A stretch of 64,000 nucleotides of DNA from Paracoccus xiamenensis. Its GTDB lineage: Bacteria > Pseudomonadota > Alphaproteobacteria > Rhodobacterales > Rhodobacteraceae. Positions 43,956 to 55,278 of the stretch are shown here, piece after piece (the first letter of the stretch is position 1; every line of letters begins with the position of its first letter). Where the stretch lies: the NCBI RefSeq assembly GCF_011308835.1, contig NZ_JAAOHY010000001.1, positions 992,001-1,056,000 of the forward strand, given 5' to 3'. The notes under the pieces were generated by a model that saw only the letters and a program-made list of their open reading frames with translations, had not been told where the DNA came from and searched no databases. The position numbers and the translations under genes were made by a program.

Positions 43956-44071
43956 TACCACCTCGCTGGATTCACCATATAGGTGCGCGCGCCGAATGGG
44001 AAAGGCACAGCGAACCGACGAAATGCATTCGGGGTGCAGACAAGCCCCGGGGGCTGGACTAGAAATCAGCC

Positions 44072-44593
44072 ATGACCATGCCAAAGACCCCTGCCCGCCT
44101 GCCCGATGATTTCGCCGCCGCCCTTGGTCGCGCCATTGCCGGTTTCGGTTTCCTGGAAGAGGCGCTGAAACGCGCCATCTTCGCGCTGTCGCTGGAAGGC
44201 CTGGGCAAGCGCCCCGATGATCGCGCCGTGGCCTCTTTCCTGCAACGAATGGAAGAAATTGCCGATGACACGCTGGGGACGCTGATCGACCAGTTCATCA
44301 AGCAGATGGCGCGCGCCCAGATTCGCGACGAAGCCAAGCTGGCGGCCGAGCTGCGCAAGATCCGCAACAACCGCAACCTGCTGTGTCATGCCTCCTGGCG
44401 GCCCACGGAAACGAAAGGGCGCTGGCATCCGTCCTTTCTGAACACCAAGGGCGAAGTCTTCCCCGACGACATGAGCGCCAAGGATATCGACGCCATCGCC
44501 GCCGAGACGCAGGACGTGGCCGCCCGGATCGTGTCGATCATGCGGGCCACGGGGATAGATGGCGAATGGGTTGGCCACGACCCCGAGGACTAG
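44072..44593 (+). CDS. HEPN-like domain protein
   Basis: A 173-residue helical protein. The centre reads KIRNNRNLLCHASW. R-N-L-L-C-H fits the R-x4-H motif of HEPN ribonuclease-like domains, preceded by Asn-rich residues as is common. The first half (ALGRAIAGFGFLEEALKRAI) forms long helices. HEPN proteins act as RNases in toxin and defence systems or as structural helpers. No antitoxin or nucleotidyltransferase gene is adjacent. An ATG at 44078 is an alternative start. Confidence 0.65.
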   Translation: MTMPKTPARLPDDFAAALGRAIAGFGFLEEALKRAIFALSLEGLGKRPDDRAVASFLQRMEEIADDTLGTLIDQFIKQMARAQIRDEAKLAAELRKIRNNRNLLCHASWRPTETKGRWHPSFLNTKGEVFPDDMSAKDIDAIAAETQDVAARIVSIMRATGIDGEWVGHDPED

Positions 44594-44752
44594 GTCATGC
44601 AGATTGCGCATCTGCCTTCGGGCTATCTGCTGTGTCGTGCGGTCGGGGCGCGGCGTCCACAGACGCAAACGCCGCGCGTTGAATCCGTCTGCCGCGTTGC
44701 AACGGGGCGCGGGTCGCGCTAACACCCAGGCACGCTTAGACAAGAGGCTTTC

Positions 44753-46039
44753 ATGTCCGCCCCCCTTCGGCTTGGCATTGCCGGGCTTGGCACTGTCGGA
44801 ATCGGTGTCGTCAAGATCATCCAGCAGCATGCCGATCTGCTCTCGGCCCGTTCCGGTCGTCCGGTGACGATCACCGCCGTCAGCGCGCGGGACCGGATGA
44901 AGAATCGCGATGCCGACCTGTCGGGCTATACTTGGGTCGAGGACCCGGTCGAGCTGGCGACCCGCGACGATATCGATATCTATGTCGAGTTGATCGGCGG
45001 CGACAACGGCGTGGCCCGTGAATCCGTCGAATTGGCGCTGAAATCCGGCAAGGACGTGGTCACCGCCAACAAGGCGCTGCTGGCCATGCACGGGCAGGAA
45101 CTGGCCGCACTCGCCGAGGAAAACGGCCAGGTCATCCGGTTCGAGGCTGCCGTCGCCGGCGGCATTCCCGTCATCAAGGCGATGACCGAATCGCTGGCTG
45201 GCAACCACATCACCCGCGTCATGGGGGTGATGAACGGCACCTGCAATTATATCCTGACCCGGATGGAAAGCGCCGGTCTTCCCTATGAGGCGGTGTTCGA
45301 GGAAGCCCGCCAGCTGGGCTATCTGGAGGCAGATCCGACGCTGGACGTGGGCGGCATCGACGCAAGCCACAAGCTGGCGATCCTGTCTTCCATCGCCTTC
45401 GGGACCCAGGTCTCGTTCGACGGTGTCGAGATCGAAGGGATCGAGCGGGTCAGCATCGACGACATCCGCCGCGCTGCCGATATGGGTTACCGCATCAAGC
45501 TGCTGGGCGTGGCGCAGATGACCGGGCGCGGGCTGGAACAGCGCATGTCGCCCTGTCTGGTGCCCGCCGACAGCCCGCTGGGGCAGTTGCAGGGCGGAAC
45601 GAATATGGTCGTGGTCGAAGGCGACAGCGTCGGCCAGATCGTCCTGCGCGGCGCCGGTGCCGGCGAAGGGCCCACCGCCAGCGCGGTCATGTCCGACATT
45701 GTCGAACTGGCGCGCGGCGTGCGCATGCCGGTCTTTGGCCAGCCCGCCGGGCGGTTGAAAAAGCCGGTGCATGCCCGGACGGCCGTGCCGGCGGCCTATT
45801 ACCTGCGGCTGGCTTTACTGGACAAGCCGGGCGCGCTTGCCAAGGTGGCGACGGTTCTGGGCGATGCCGGGATCTCGATCCACCGGATGCGGCAATACGA
45901 TCATCAGGACGGCCCCGCCCCGGTGCTGATCGTGACCCACAAGACCACGCCGGATGCGATTGACCATGCGATCGCCGAACTGCCCAAAACCGGCGTCATC
46001 GCCGAGGATCCGGTGGAGTTGCGGATCGAGGAAGTCTGA
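44753..46039 (+). CDS. hom: Homoserine dehydrogenase
   Basis: A 428-residue enzyme reducing aspartate semialdehyde to homoserine on the way to threonine and methionine. The NAD(P) loop is GLGTVGIGV (about 10-18). The catalytic region has KALLAMHG, GGIPVIKAM and MNGTCNYILTRME; VGGIDASHKLAIL is also typical. A C-terminal ACT domain (about 350-428) suggests feedback control by threonine. Confidence 0.96.
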   Translation: MSAPLRLGIAGLGTVGIGVVKIIQQHADLLSARSGRPVTITAVSARDRMKNRDADLSGYTWVEDPVELATRDDIDIYVELIGGDNGVARESVELALKSGKDVVTANKALLAMHGQELAALAEENGQVIRFEAAVAGGIPVIKAMTESLAGNHITRVMGVMNGTCNYILTRMESAGLPYEAVFEEARQLGYLEADPTLDVGGIDASHKLAILSSIAFGTQVSFDGVEIEGIERVSIDDIRRAADMGYRIKLLGVAQMTGRGLEQRMSPCLVPADSPLGQLQGGTNMVVVEGDSVGQIVLRGAGAGEGPTASAVMSDIVELARGVRMPVFGQPAGRLKKPVHARTAVPAAYYLRLALLDKPGALAKVATVLGDAGISIHRMRQYDHQDGPAPVLIVTHKTTPDAIDHAIAELPKTGVIAEDPVELRIEEV

Positions 46040-46121
46040 GCGGCGATTCAGGCCCGGGGCATCACACCCCCGGACCTCCGCGCGGTATTTTCGCAGTGAA
46101 GATGATGCTAGGCTGCCGGGC

Positions 46122-46466
46122 ATGAGTCGGTCGCTGGTCAATCAGATTTGTGCAGGCATGCCGGGCGCGGAGGTGTCCGATCCCTGGGGCGGCGGGCATG
46201 ATTGCTGGAAGGTCGGCGGCAAGATCTTTGCGTTGATCGGCGCGATGGAAGAGCGCGTCTCGGTCAAATGCGACGGGATCGAGACGGCGGCCATGCTGAT
46301 TGATGCGGGCGTGGCACAGAAGGCCCCCTATATGCATCGCAGTTGGGTGGCGCTGGATTGCGATGCCGCTCCTGACGAGCTGGAGCATCGCATCCAGCAG
46401 TCCTATCGGATCATTCGCGAATCATTGCCCAAGAAGGTGCAGGCCGGGCTGGCACCCGCGGGCTGA
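46122..46466 (+). CDS. MmcQ/YjbR family protein
   Basis: A 114-residue protein of the YjbR (CyaY-like fold) family. It has the MPGAEVSDPWGG start, VGGKIFALIG, then VSVKCDG and HRSWVALD. It starts at 46122 directly after a repeat-like stretch. YjbR proteins bind double-stranded DNA in some reports; the role is not settled. Confidence 0.85.
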   Translation: MSRSLVNQICAGMPGAEVSDPWGGGHDCWKVGGKIFALIGAMEERVSVKCDGIETAAMLIDAGVAQKAPYMHRSWVALDCDAAPDELEHRIQQSYRIIRESLPKKVQAGLAPAG

Positions 46467-46513
46467 TAACTGTCGCGGAGGACGGGCGCGGCGGCATTCG
46501 CGCCCGCCTTGGT

Positions 46514-47701
46514 TCAGCGGAACAGGATCAGGCTGGAGGGCGACCAGCCCACCGTGGCGCGGGTACCCACATCGGGGATGTCGCGGCCAAAGACGTTGCG
46601 CATCGAGATACGGACCGGTGCGGACAGGGTGCCGTCGGCCTCGTCCAGGCGGGCGTCGTAATAGGTCATGTCGCCGTAATAGACCACCTCGTCGATCACC
46701 GCGCCGTTCTGGCGCGGGGCGGTCTGGGGCTGACCCTCGGGGAAGATGTTCATGGCTTCGGGGCGGAAGCCGATCATCGGTTGTTCGTCATCTGCACCCT
46801 TGGCGGCCACCTGAGAATGCGGCAGATCGATCTCTCCCAGTCCTTCGACATCGACGCGGATGGTGTCGGCATCCTCGGACAGGATCGTCACCGGCAGGAA
46901 GTTCATAACCCCGATGAAATCTGCGACCCGCCGGCTGACAGGACGGGAATACAGCGCCTCGGGATAGTCCAGCTGGGCGATCTGGCCCTCGAACATCACC
47001 GCGATGCGGTCCGACATCACAAGGGCTTCTTCCTGATCGTGGGTGACCAGCACAAAGGTGATGCCGACCTGACGTTGCAACTTGATCAGTTCGACCTGCA
47101 TCTGTTCGCGCATCTTGCGATCCAGCGCCGAGAGCGGCTCATCCAGCAGCAGAACCTTTGGCTTCAGGATCAACGCGCGTGCCAGCGCCACCCGCTGCCG
47201 CTGGCCGCCCGACAGCGCATGTGCCGCCCGCTTGCCGTAACCGGCAAGGCCCACCATCTTCAGCGCCTCGTCCACGGCGGCGGCCTTTTCGGCCTTGCTG
47301 CGCGGATCGCGGCGCAACCCGAAAGCGACGTTTTCGGCCACGGTCAGATGCGGGAAGATGGCGTAGGACTGGAACACCATATTGGTCGGGCGCTTGTTCG
47401 CGGGAACGGCGGCCATATCCTTGTCGTCGATCAGGACCACGCCGGAATTGATGCCCTCAAACCCCGCAATGGTGCGCAGCAGCGTGGTCTTGCCGCAGCC
47501 GGACGGCCCCAGAAGCGAGAAGAACTCGCCTTCACGGATGGTCAGGTCGATGCCGCGCAACGCGTGGTAATCGCCGTAATACTTGTGCACCTCGCGGCAC
47601 TCGATCATCGGTTTCGATGCCTGCAGCTCGGCATAGCGGGTTGCGGCCTTGGGCTTGCGCGCGGGCGTGGCGGGCGCAGCGACCTTAATCGTATCGTTCA
47701 C
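46514..47701 (-). CDS. potG: Polyamine-type ABC transporter ATPase (PotG/PotA)
   Basis: A 395-residue ATPase. Walker A is GPSGCGKT, the signature is LSGGQRQRVALAR, and Walker B is VLLLDEPLSALD. The C-terminal about 130 residues are the TOBE regulatory domain. These parts and the two permeases place it in the spermidine/putrescine group. The start overlaps the potI stop (ATGA). A binding-protein gene (potF) is absent from this locus. Confidence 0.92.
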   Translation of the reverse strand: MNDTIKVAAPATPARKPKAATRYAELQASKPMIECREVHKYYGDYHALRGIDLTIREGEFFSLLGPSGCGKTTLLRTIAGFEGINSGVVLIDDKDMAAVPANKRPTNMVFQSYAIFPHLTVAENVAFGLRRDPRSKAEKAAAVDEALKMVGLAGYGKRAAHALSGGQRQRVALARALILKPKVLLLDEPLSALDRKMREQMQVELIKLQRQVGITFVLVTHDQEEALVMSDRIAVMFEGQIAQLDYPEALYSRPVSRRVADFIGVMNFLPVTILSEDADTIRVDVEGLGEIDLPHSQVAAKGADDEQPMIGFRPEAMNIFPEGQPQTAPRQNGAVIDEVVYYGDMTYYDARLDEADGTLSAPVRISMRNVFGRDIPDVGTRATVGWSPSSLILFR

Positions 47702-48504
47702 AGGAAACCCCCATGGTCTTGTCCGCCGGTCCGGGCAACGCCGCGGCGGCGGAAATATTCGGCAACGGTCAGCAGCAGGATCGACATCACCACCAATACG
47801 GTGCCAAGCGCCATGATGACCGGAATGGATTTCGGGAAGCGCAGCTGGCTGAAGATATAGGTCGGCAGCGTCGGCTCGTTCCCAGCAAGGAAGAAGGCGA
47901 TGATGAATTCATCGAGGCTGATGGTAAAGCTCATCAACAGGGCCGAGATGATGCCCGGCATCACCAGCGGCAGAATGACCAGGCGAAACGCGCTCCACTT
48001 CGTTTCGCCAAGATCATAGGCTGCTTCCTCCAGCGATTTGTCGAGGCTGTTGAAGGCCGTCGACAGGATCGCGATCGTATAGGGCAGGCAAATCAGCGTA
48101 TGGCCAAGGATCACGGTGAAGATCGACAGCTGCACGCCGATGGCCAGCAGCACCACCAACAGCGACATTGCCACGATGATTTCCGGCAGCACCAGCGGCA
48201 GCATGATCAGCCCCATGATGCCGGTCTTGGCCGGAAAATCGAAGCGGGTCGAGGCCCGCGCTGCAAAGATGCCAAGGCAGGTCGCGAATATGGCCGAACT
48301 GAGCGCGATAATCAGCGAATTCAGGAAGGCGCGGCGCAGGGTCTCATTCGCCAGCATCTGCATGAACCAATCGGCCGTGAACCCCTTCAGCGGGAAGGCG
48401 ATGATGGTGCCCGAATTGAACGCGAAGATCGGCAGCAGCAGAATCGGCGCGTAAAGAAAGATCAGATAGGCGATGGCGTAGATGCGCAGACCGCTGCCCT
48501 TCAT
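47698..48504 (-). CDS. potI: Polyamine-type ABC transporter permease (PotI/PotC)
   Basis: A 268-residue inner-membrane permease with about six helices and the EAA loop (KSLEEAAYDLGETKWSAFRLVILPLVMPGI). It pairs with the preceding PotH-like permease. It overlaps both neighbours by four bases. Confidence 0.92.
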   Translation of the reverse strand: MKGSGLRIYAIAYLIFLYAPILLLPIFAFNSGTIIAFPLKGFTADWFMQMLANETLRRAFLNSLIIALSSAIFATCLGIFAARASTRFDFPAKTGIMGLIMLPLVLPEIIVAMSLLVVLLAIGVQLSIFTVILGHTLICLPYTIAILSTAFNSLDKSLEEAAYDLGETKWSAFRLVILPLVMPGIISALLMSFTISLDEFIIAFFLAGNEPTLPTYIFSQLRFPKSIPVIMALGTVLVVMSILLLTVAEYFRRRGVARTGGQDHGGFL

Positions 48505-49376
48505 TGTTTCACCCTCAGAAAGCGGCGGTTGAGGAACAGGAAGATCACGCTGACCACGGCCACGATCAGCATCGCCGTCACCGCAAGGGCCGAGCCCATG
48601 GGCTTGTTATCCAGCGCCAGCATATTGGCCTGCACCATATTGGCGACCATGGGCATCTTGCCGCCGCCGATCAGTTCCGGCGTGACGTAATCGCCGATGG
48701 TCGGGATAAAGACGATCAGCGTGGCGGCAACGACGCCCGGCATGGCCAGCGGCAAGGTCACCCGCCAGAAGGTCATCAGCCGCGATTCGCCCAGGTCTCG
48801 CCCTGCTTCCAGCAGCGAGCGGTCGATCTTTTCCAGCGCCACATAGATCGGCAGGATGGCAAAGGGCGCATAGGCATGCGCCAAGGTGATGACCATGGCC
48901 TGCACGTTATACAGTAGAAAGCCCAGTGGTTCGTCGATGAAGCCCAGGCCGGTCAGGGTCGAATTGATGACCCCGTTATGACCGAGGATCACTTTCCACA
49001 GGAACACCCGGATCAGATACGAGGTCCAGAACGGGATGGTAATCAGGAAAATCCACAGCGCCTTACGCTCGGGCGGGACAACGAAGGACAGGAAATAGGC
49101 CACCGGGAAGGCCAGGGCCACCGTGGCCAGCGTTACCGCAAATGCCACCCCAAGCGAACGCGCCATGACCTTGTGAAAGATCGGATCGGACCAGACCGCG
49201 CGGTAGTTTTCCAGCGTGAATTCGCGGACCACCTCCAGGTAGCCGTCCTTGAAGAAGGAATAGGCGAGGATGGTGATCAGTGGCGCGGCCAGCATCAACA
49301 CCGCGTAGATCAGCGGCGGCGACACCATGGCCAGACCCTGGCGCGCCTCGGCGTCGAAACGGGTTGAGGACATCAT
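48501..49376 (-). CDS. potH: Polyamine-type ABC transporter permease (PotH/PotB)
   Basis: A 291-residue inner-membrane permease with about six helices and the EAA loop (RSLLEAGRDLGESRLMTFWRVTLPLAMPGV). Two adjacent ATGs exist; the one at 49373 has the better ribosome spacing. First gene of the operon, divergent from a TRAP binding-protein gene. Confidence 0.92.
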   Translation of the reverse strand: MMSSTRFDAEARQGLAMVSPPLIYAVLMLAAPLITILAYSFFKDGYLEVVREFTLENYRAVWSDPIFHKVMARSLGVAFAVTLATVALAFPVAYFLSFVVPPERKALWIFLITIPFWTSYLIRVFLWKVILGHNGVINSTLTGLGFIDEPLGFLLYNVQAMVITLAHAYAPFAILPIYVALEKIDRSLLEAGRDLGESRLMTFWRVTLPLAMPGVVAATLIVFIPTIGDYVTPELIGGGKMPMVANMVQANMLALDNKPMGSALAVTAMLIVAVVSVIFLFLNRRFLRVKQ

Positions 49377-49472
49377 TTCTCCCAGCGGGCGTTTTGGCCA
49401 AGTCTATAAAGGGAATAGTGGGTTTGAAAAGCCAGATAAAATGACAGCCGCCTCGCGGCCCGCTTTCCCTAA

Positions 49473-50717
<1,245 letters not shown>

Positions 50718-50736
50718 TCTGATTGTCAGGATTGCG

Positions 50737-50762
50737 AAGGGCGCCTTTCGGGGCGCCCTTTT
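50737..50762 (+). terminator. Terminator after the TRAP binding protein
   Basis: A nine-base-pair stem AAGGGCGCC with GGCGCCCTT and a T-rich end. Confidence 0.88.
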
Positions 50763-50795
50763 CGCGTTCAGCGGGCCCGGGCACCAAGCCGTGCA

Positions 50796-50811
50796 GGCCT
50801 GCCGGCAGGCC
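50796..50811. repeat. Perfect 16-base GC palindrome
   Basis: GGCCTGCCGGCAGGCC lies 111 bases upstream of rplY. It is perfectly symmetric and could be a protein-binding site or an RNA hairpin in the rplY leader; no function is established. Confidence 0.45.
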
Positions 50812-50921
50812 GGCATCGGAAATCCGGGTCCGCCCCCTTTTCAAACCCTGCAAACCCTGCTATGCGCGCGCCTTCGGTCTCACCCTTGGAGGAGGCCGCT
50901 TACACATGAAAGGGAAATATC

Positions 50922-51557
50922 ATGGCCAAAGAGATTCCGAATCTGGTGGCCGAGGCACGCACGGGGACAGGCAAGGGGGCCGCCCGTCAAGCTCGCCGCG
51001 AAGGCAAGGTGCCCGGTATCGTTTATGGCGATCACAAAGATCCGATCGCCATCCAGTTCGACTTCAACAAACTGCTGACCACGCTGCGCGCGGGCCGCTT
51101 CATGTCGACGCTGTGGAACCTGCAGGTTCCCGGTCAGGACGACGTGCGCGTCATTTGCCGCGGCGTTCAGAAAGACGTGGTCAAGGATCTGCCGACGCAT
51201 ATCGACTTCATGCGCCTGCGCCGCACCACCAAGGTGAACCTGTTCATCCATGTCGACTTCATCAACGCCGAGGACAGCCCCGGCCTGAAGCGTGGCGGCA
51301 CGCTGGTGACGGTGCGCCCCGAGGTGGAGCTGAACGTGACCGCCGGCGACATCCCGGAAAGCATCACCGTGGACCTGACCGGTCGCCAGATCGGTGATTC
51401 GATCCACATTCAGGACATCAAACTGCCGGCCGGCGCGACCCCGACCACCGACCGCAACTTCGTGATCGCCAACATCGCCGCGCCTTCGGCGCTGGTGTCG
51501 GCTGATGCCGGTTCGACCGAGGAAGAAGCACCCGAAGCCGAGACCGCCGAGGAGTGA
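50922..51557 (+). CDS. rplY: 50S ribosomal protein L25 (Ctc form)
   Basis: A 211-residue L25/general stress protein Ctc. The N-terminal about 95 residues bind 5S rRNA ([29 protein letters not shown] start). The C-terminal TL5/Ctc domain (about 100-190) follows, then a Glu-rich tail. It is one gene with its own terminator. Confidence 0.95.
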   Translation: MAKEIPNLVAEARTGTGKGAARQARREGKVPGIVYGDHKDPIAIQFDFNKLLTTLRAGRFMSTLWNLQVPGQDDVRVICRGVQKDVVKDLPTHIDFMRLRRTTKVNLFIHVDFINAEDSPGLKRGGTLVTVRPEVELNVTAGDIPESITVDLTGRQIGDSIHIQDIKLPAGATPTTDRNFVIANIAAPSALVSADAGSTEEEAPEAETAEE

Positions 51558-51576
51558 TCCTTCGCGGATGCAAAGA

Positions 51577-51606
51577 AAAAGGCGGCGCAATCGCGCCGCC
51601 TTTTTT
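51577..51606. terminator. Bidirectional terminator between rplY and the IscU-like gene
   Basis: A twelve-base-pair stem with AATC loop, A-run before and T-run after, serving the converging genes. Confidence 0.92.
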
Positions 51607-51623
51607 CATGGCAGGTCTGGCCC

Positions 51624-52085
51624 TCAGCCAGATGCAGATTGCCCCTGCCCGGCCTCGGCCGCATCAATCGCATCCAGCACCGCCAGCCAGCAAAGCATGA
51701 TCGAGGCATGGCGGTTCGGGTAATCCCGCGCCGGCACCAGCACCTCCAGCCCCTGCCATGGGGCATCGGGGACGGGGCCGCCTTCTTTCAGCATCGCCTG
51801 CAACTGGGCTGCACCGCGGGCGACATCCTCGCGCCGCGCGCCAATCACCGCCTTCCCCAGCACCCCGGCCGAGGCCTGCCCAAGCGCACAGGCCCGCACC
51901 TCTTGCCCAAAGGCGGCGATCCTGCCGTCTTCCATGCGCAGATGGGCGGTCACCGTGGACCCGCATTGCGGCGAACGCTTCATGGCGCTGCCATCGGCGT
52001 CCTCCAGCCGGCCCAGATGCGGAATATCGGCGGCAAGCGCCAGAATGCGTTTCGAATAGAGCTGCATCATATCGGCGTCGGACAT
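51624..52085 (-). CDS. NifU/IscU-like iron-sulfur scaffold protein
   Basis: A 153-residue protein with cysteines at 41 (SPQCGST), 66 (RACALGQAS) and 122 (MLCWLAV), the arrangement of the NifU N-terminal/IscU fold that holds a nascent cluster. The loop sequences are looser than in true IscU, as in many alphaproteobacterial stand-alone scaffold-like proteins. It diverges from hisI by 58 bases. Confidence 0.82.
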   Translation of the reverse strand: MSDADMMQLYSKRILALAADIPHLGRLEDADGSAMKRSPQCGSTVTAHLRMEDGRIAAFGQEVRACALGQASAGVLGKAVIGARREDVARGAAQLQAMLKEGGPVPDAPWQGLEVLVPARDYPNRHASIMLCWLAVLDAIDAAEAGQGQSASG

Positions 52086-52143
52086 GGTTCCCCTCGCGTG
52101 GCTGCAAGATTAGATAGGCATCGAAGCCGCGAAAGGAAAGCCG

Positions 52144-52506
52144 ATGTTCGACCCCTCGACCCTGCGCTATGACGCCAATGGGCTGATCCCCGCCATCGCG
52201 CAGGATGCAGAAAATGGCGACGTGCTGATGATGGCCTGGATGAATGCCGAAGCCGTGGCCCGCACGCTGGACAGCGGACGAGTAACCTATTGGTCGCGGT
52301 CGCGGCAGGCTTTCTGGGTCAAGGGCGAAACCTCGGGCCATGTCCAGAAGCTGGTGGAGATGCGCGTCGATTGCGACCGCGACACGCTGCTTTTGCTGAT
52401 CGAACAGACCGGTCCCGCCTGCCACACCAACCGCCGGTCCTGCTTCTTCACCGCCCTGCGCGACGGCGACGAGGTCGAGATCCTGCGCCCGCTAAAGGCC
52501 GACTAA
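52144..52506 (+). CDS. hisI: Phosphoribosyl-AMP cyclohydrolase
   Basis: A 120-residue HisI, the third step of histidine synthesis. It has [43 protein letters not shown] and CHTNRRSCF, with the metal-binding cysteines and Asp residues. The 3' end overlaps the converging gluQ-RS by 15 bases. Confidence 0.96.
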   Translation: MFDPSTLRYDANGLIPAIAQDAENGDVLMMAWMNAEAVARTLDSGRVTYWSRSRQAFWVKGETSGHVQKLVEMRVDCDRDTLLLLIEQTGPACHTNRRSCFFTALRDGDEVEILRPLKAD

Positions 52507-53325
52507 CGCCCGAATATCTGCCGGGCTTGCCCCCTGCTCGCGCAGCTCGCGCAGGGACCGCGCATCGTCACGCTTGGCCAGCCGCTTGCCGGCCTCGTCG
52601 CGGATCAGGCGATGATGGTGGTATTTCGGCGTCGGCAGGTCCAGCAGGCGTTGCAGCAGCACATGGATCCAGGTCGAATCGAACAGGTCCAGCCCGCGCG
52701 TCACCAGCGTGACACCCTGCGCCGCGTCATCGACCACCACCGACAGGTGATAGGACGTTCCCATCCCACGTCGTGCCAACACCACATCGCCGATACCGGC
52801 AAGGAAGGCATCGCGGGTCAGAACATGCGGCTTCGCGTCCTGAAAATGCAGCATATTGTCGCCCAGCAGGTCGAATGCAGCCTCGGCATCCAGCCGGATC
52901 ACGTCACCGTCGCGCAGGGTCTTCATGCCCCGGCGCCGGCAGGTTCCCGGATAGACCAGCCCGTCCGGCCCGAGGATCGGCGCACCTTCCTGCGGGGCCG
53001 AAAGCGCGGCCTTGATGTCGCCGCGCGTGCAGGAACAGGGATAGGTGACGCCCAGATCCGCCAGATAATCCAGCGCCGCCTGATAGACCGGCAGCCGCGC
53101 CGATTGCCGCATCACCGGCTGAGGCCAGTCAAGGCCCAGCCAGGCCAGATCCTCGAAAATCGCGGCCTCGAATTCGGGGCGGCAGCGGTCGCGGTCGATA
53201 TCCTCGATCCGCAACAGGAACTGGCCGGACGCCGCCTGATGGGCGATCATCGCCGAAAAGGCGTGGCCCAGATGCAGAAGCCCGGTTGGCGAGGGCGCAA
53301 AGCGCGTTACTGTCCCGCCAGCCAT
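52492..53325 (-). CDS. gluQ: Glutamyl-Q tRNA(Asp) synthetase
   Basis: A 277-residue enzyme that attaches glutamate to queuosine 34 in tRNA-Asp. It resembles the catalytic half of GluRS without an anticodon-binding domain. The HIGH equivalent is [13 protein letters not shown] and the KMSKS equivalent is [10 protein letters not shown] zinc knuckle (PCSCTRGDI, then a C in PGTCRRRG) is present. It overlaps the trmFO stop by 19 bases. Confidence 0.93.
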   Translation of the reverse strand: MAGGTVTRFAPSPTGLLHLGHAFSAMIAHQAASGQFLLRIEDIDRDRCRPEFEAAIFEDLAWLGLDWPQPVMRQSARLPVYQAALDYLADLGVTYPCSCTRGDIKAALSAPQEGAPILGPDGLVYPGTCRRRGMKTLRDGDVIRLDAEAAFDLLGDNMLHFQDAKPHVLTRDAFLAGIGDVVLARRGMGTSYHLSVVVDDAAQGVTLVTRGLDLFDSTWIHVLLQRLLDLPTPKYHHHRLIRDEAGKRLAKRDDARSLRELREQGASPADIRALVGL

Positions 53326-54641
53326 GCCCGGAAATCATCCTTTGCCCGCCCGGTATAGGCCGGATAGCGGTCCTTGCGCCCGCGCCGGCCGCCCTTGGCG
53401 TCAATCGGGGGGAACAGGCCGAAATTCACGTTCATCGGCTGAAAGGTCTTGGCCTCGGCCCCGCCGGTGATGTGGTGGATCAGCGCGCCCATGGCAGTAT
53501 TGCCCGAGGGCGGCGCAAGGTCGATACCCTTCGCCTCGGCCGCAGCCATCCGCCCCGCCAGCAGGCCCATGGCGGCGCTTTCGACATAGCCCTCGACCCC
53601 AGTAATCTGCCCGGCAAAGCGCAGGTTCGGCCGCGCGCGCAGCCGCATACGGTCGTCCAGCAAAGTGGGCGAGTTCAGGAAAGTGTTGCGGTGGATGCCA
53701 CCCAGTCGCGCGAAGCTGGCATTCTGAAGACCCGGGATCATGCGCAGCACTTCGGTCTGCGCGCCGTATTTCATCTTGGTCTGAAAGCCGACGATATTAT
53801 ACAGCGTTCCCAATGCGTTATCCCGACGAAGCTGGACAACTGCATAGGGCTTTTCATCGGGTTTATGGGCATTGGTCAGCCCCACAGGTTTCATCGGGCC
53901 AAAGCGCAGCGTCTCGCGGCCGCGATCGGCCATGACCTCGATCGGCAGGCAGCCGTCGAAATAACCGGCCGTTTCGCCCTCGTGGAACTCGGTCTTGTCC
54001 GAGGCCAGAAGCGCGTCGATGAAGGCCTCGTACTGGTCCCTGGTCATCGGGCAGTTGATATAGGCGGTGCGTTCTTCCTCGTTCTCGCCCTTGTCATAGC
54101 GGGACTGCCGCCATGCAGTGTTCATGTCGATGCTTTCGGCATAGACGATGGGGGCGATGGCATCGAAGAACGCCAGCGATTCCGCGCCGGTTTCCGCACG
54201 GATGGCCGCACCAAGCGCGGCAGAGGTCAACGGCCCCGTCGCGATGATCCAGCGGCCCTCGGTCGGCAATTCGGCGATCTCACCTTCTTCCACCGTGATC
54301 AGCGGCTCTGCCCGCAGGGCGGCGGTCACGTCGTCGGAAAAGGCATCGCGGTCGACGGCCAAGGCACCGCCCGCAGGCAGCTTATGCCGGTCGGCCATTG
54401 CCATGATCAGCCCGCCAGCCGCTCGCATTTCCCAATGCAGCTGACCGACGGCATTGTTTTCGTCATCGTCCGAGCGGAACGAGTTCGAACAGACCATTTC
54501 GGCGAATCCGCCGGTCTTATGCGCGAAGGTTTCGACGACAGGCCGCATCTCGTGCAGCACGACGGGCACGCCGGCGCGAGAGATCTGCCAGGCGGCTTCT
54601 GAACCGGCAAGGCCGGCACCGATGATGTGAACGGGTTCCAT
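53307..54641 (-). CDS. trmFO: tRNA m5U54 methyltransferase TrmFO (FAD/folate-dependent)
   Basis: A 444-residue flavoprotein that methylates U54 of tRNA using methylenetetrahydrofolate. The FAD loop is [13 protein letters not shown] near residues 5-17; LHEMRP and the CSNSFRSDD segment are typical, with a Cys in MVCSNS. A C-terminal region holding [21 protein letters not shown] closes it. It overlaps gluQ-RS, forming a tRNA modification/charging pair. Confidence 0.94.
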   Translation of the reverse strand: MEPVHIIGAGLAGSEAAWQISRAGVPVVLHEMRPVVETFAHKTGGFAEMVCSNSFRSDDDENNAVGQLHWEMRAAGGLIMAMADRHKLPAGGALAVDRDAFSDDVTAALRAEPLITVEEGEIAELPTEGRWIIATGPLTSAALGAAIRAETGAESLAFFDAIAPIVYAESIDMNTAWRQSRYDKGENEEERTAYINCPMTRDQYEAFIDALLASDKTEFHEGETAGYFDGCLPIEVMADRGRETLRFGPMKPVGLTNAHKPDEKPYAVVQLRRDNALGTLYNIVGFQTKMKYGAQTEVLRMIPGLQNASFARLGGIHRNTFLNSPTLLDDRMRLRARPNLRFAGQITGVEGYVESAAMGLLAGRMAAAEAKGIDLAPPSGNTAMGALIHHITGGAEAKTFQPMNVNFGLFPPIDAKGGRRGRKDRYPAYTGRAKDDFRAWLAGQ

Positions 54642-54722
54642 GGGCGGCGGTTAGCAATGCGCGGGACGGGACGCAAGAAAAAGGCGCGAGAGTTCCCCCT
54701 CGCGCCCCAAATGACAGCGGGA

Positions 54723-55181
54723 TCAGGCGTCCAGCTTGGCCACGCGCGGAGTGGGTTCCACGCGGTCGATGGCGATCTGACGGGGCTTCAGCGCCTCGGG
54801 CACTTCGCGGATCAGGTCGATATGCAGCATGCCATCCTTGTGCGAGGCACCCTCGACACGGATATGTTCGGCCAAGGCAAACCGGCGCTCGAAGGCGCGG
54901 GTGGCGATGCCGCGATGCAGGAAGCTGCGTTCGCTGTCTTCCTCGGCCTTGCGGGCGGCAACGATGACAGCGCCGTCGCGCAGTTCGACCGTCAGGTCAT
55001 CTGCAGCAAACCCGGCCACGGCGACAGAAATGCGATAGGCATTGTCGCCGGTCTTTTCGATATTATAGGGCGGATAGGACTGGGTGGCGGTGTCGGCCGA
55101 CAGCACGCGGTCCATCAGGTCGGCCATGCGGTCGAAGCCGACCGAGGCACGGTAAAGCGGTGCGCGATCAAAATGTCGCAT
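54723..55181 (-). CDS. Hsp20 family small heat-shock protein
   Basis: A 152-residue alpha-crystallin protein starting at 55181 behind AAGGA. It opens with MRHFDRAPLYRASVGFDRM. The crystallin domain (about 38-130) has PPYNIEKTGDNAYRISVAVAGF, then LHRGIATRAFERRFALAEHI and GMLHIDL, typical of the IbpA type. Heat-shock regulation is expected, but no ROSE element was recognised in the 55182-55278 leader. Confidence 0.92.
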   Translation of the reverse strand: MRHFDRAPLYRASVGFDRMADLMDRVLSADTATQSYPPYNIEKTGDNAYRISVAVAGFAADDLTVELRDGAVIVAARKAEEDSERSFLHRGIATRAFERRFALAEHIRVEGASHKDGMLHIDLIREVPEALKPRQIAIDRVEPTPRVAKLDA

Positions 55182-55278
55182 CAGGCACATCCTTTCGAAG
55201 CGATGTCTATGTAAGCCCCCGGAATCCGGGCGGCATTTGACCGGGACCCTTGCGGCGTCCCGTGCTGATGACTTGGGT

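Noticed and set aside
44066..45772. 568-codon minus-strand frame over hom
   Set aside because: Antisense shadow of hom and the HEPN-like gene, with no domain.
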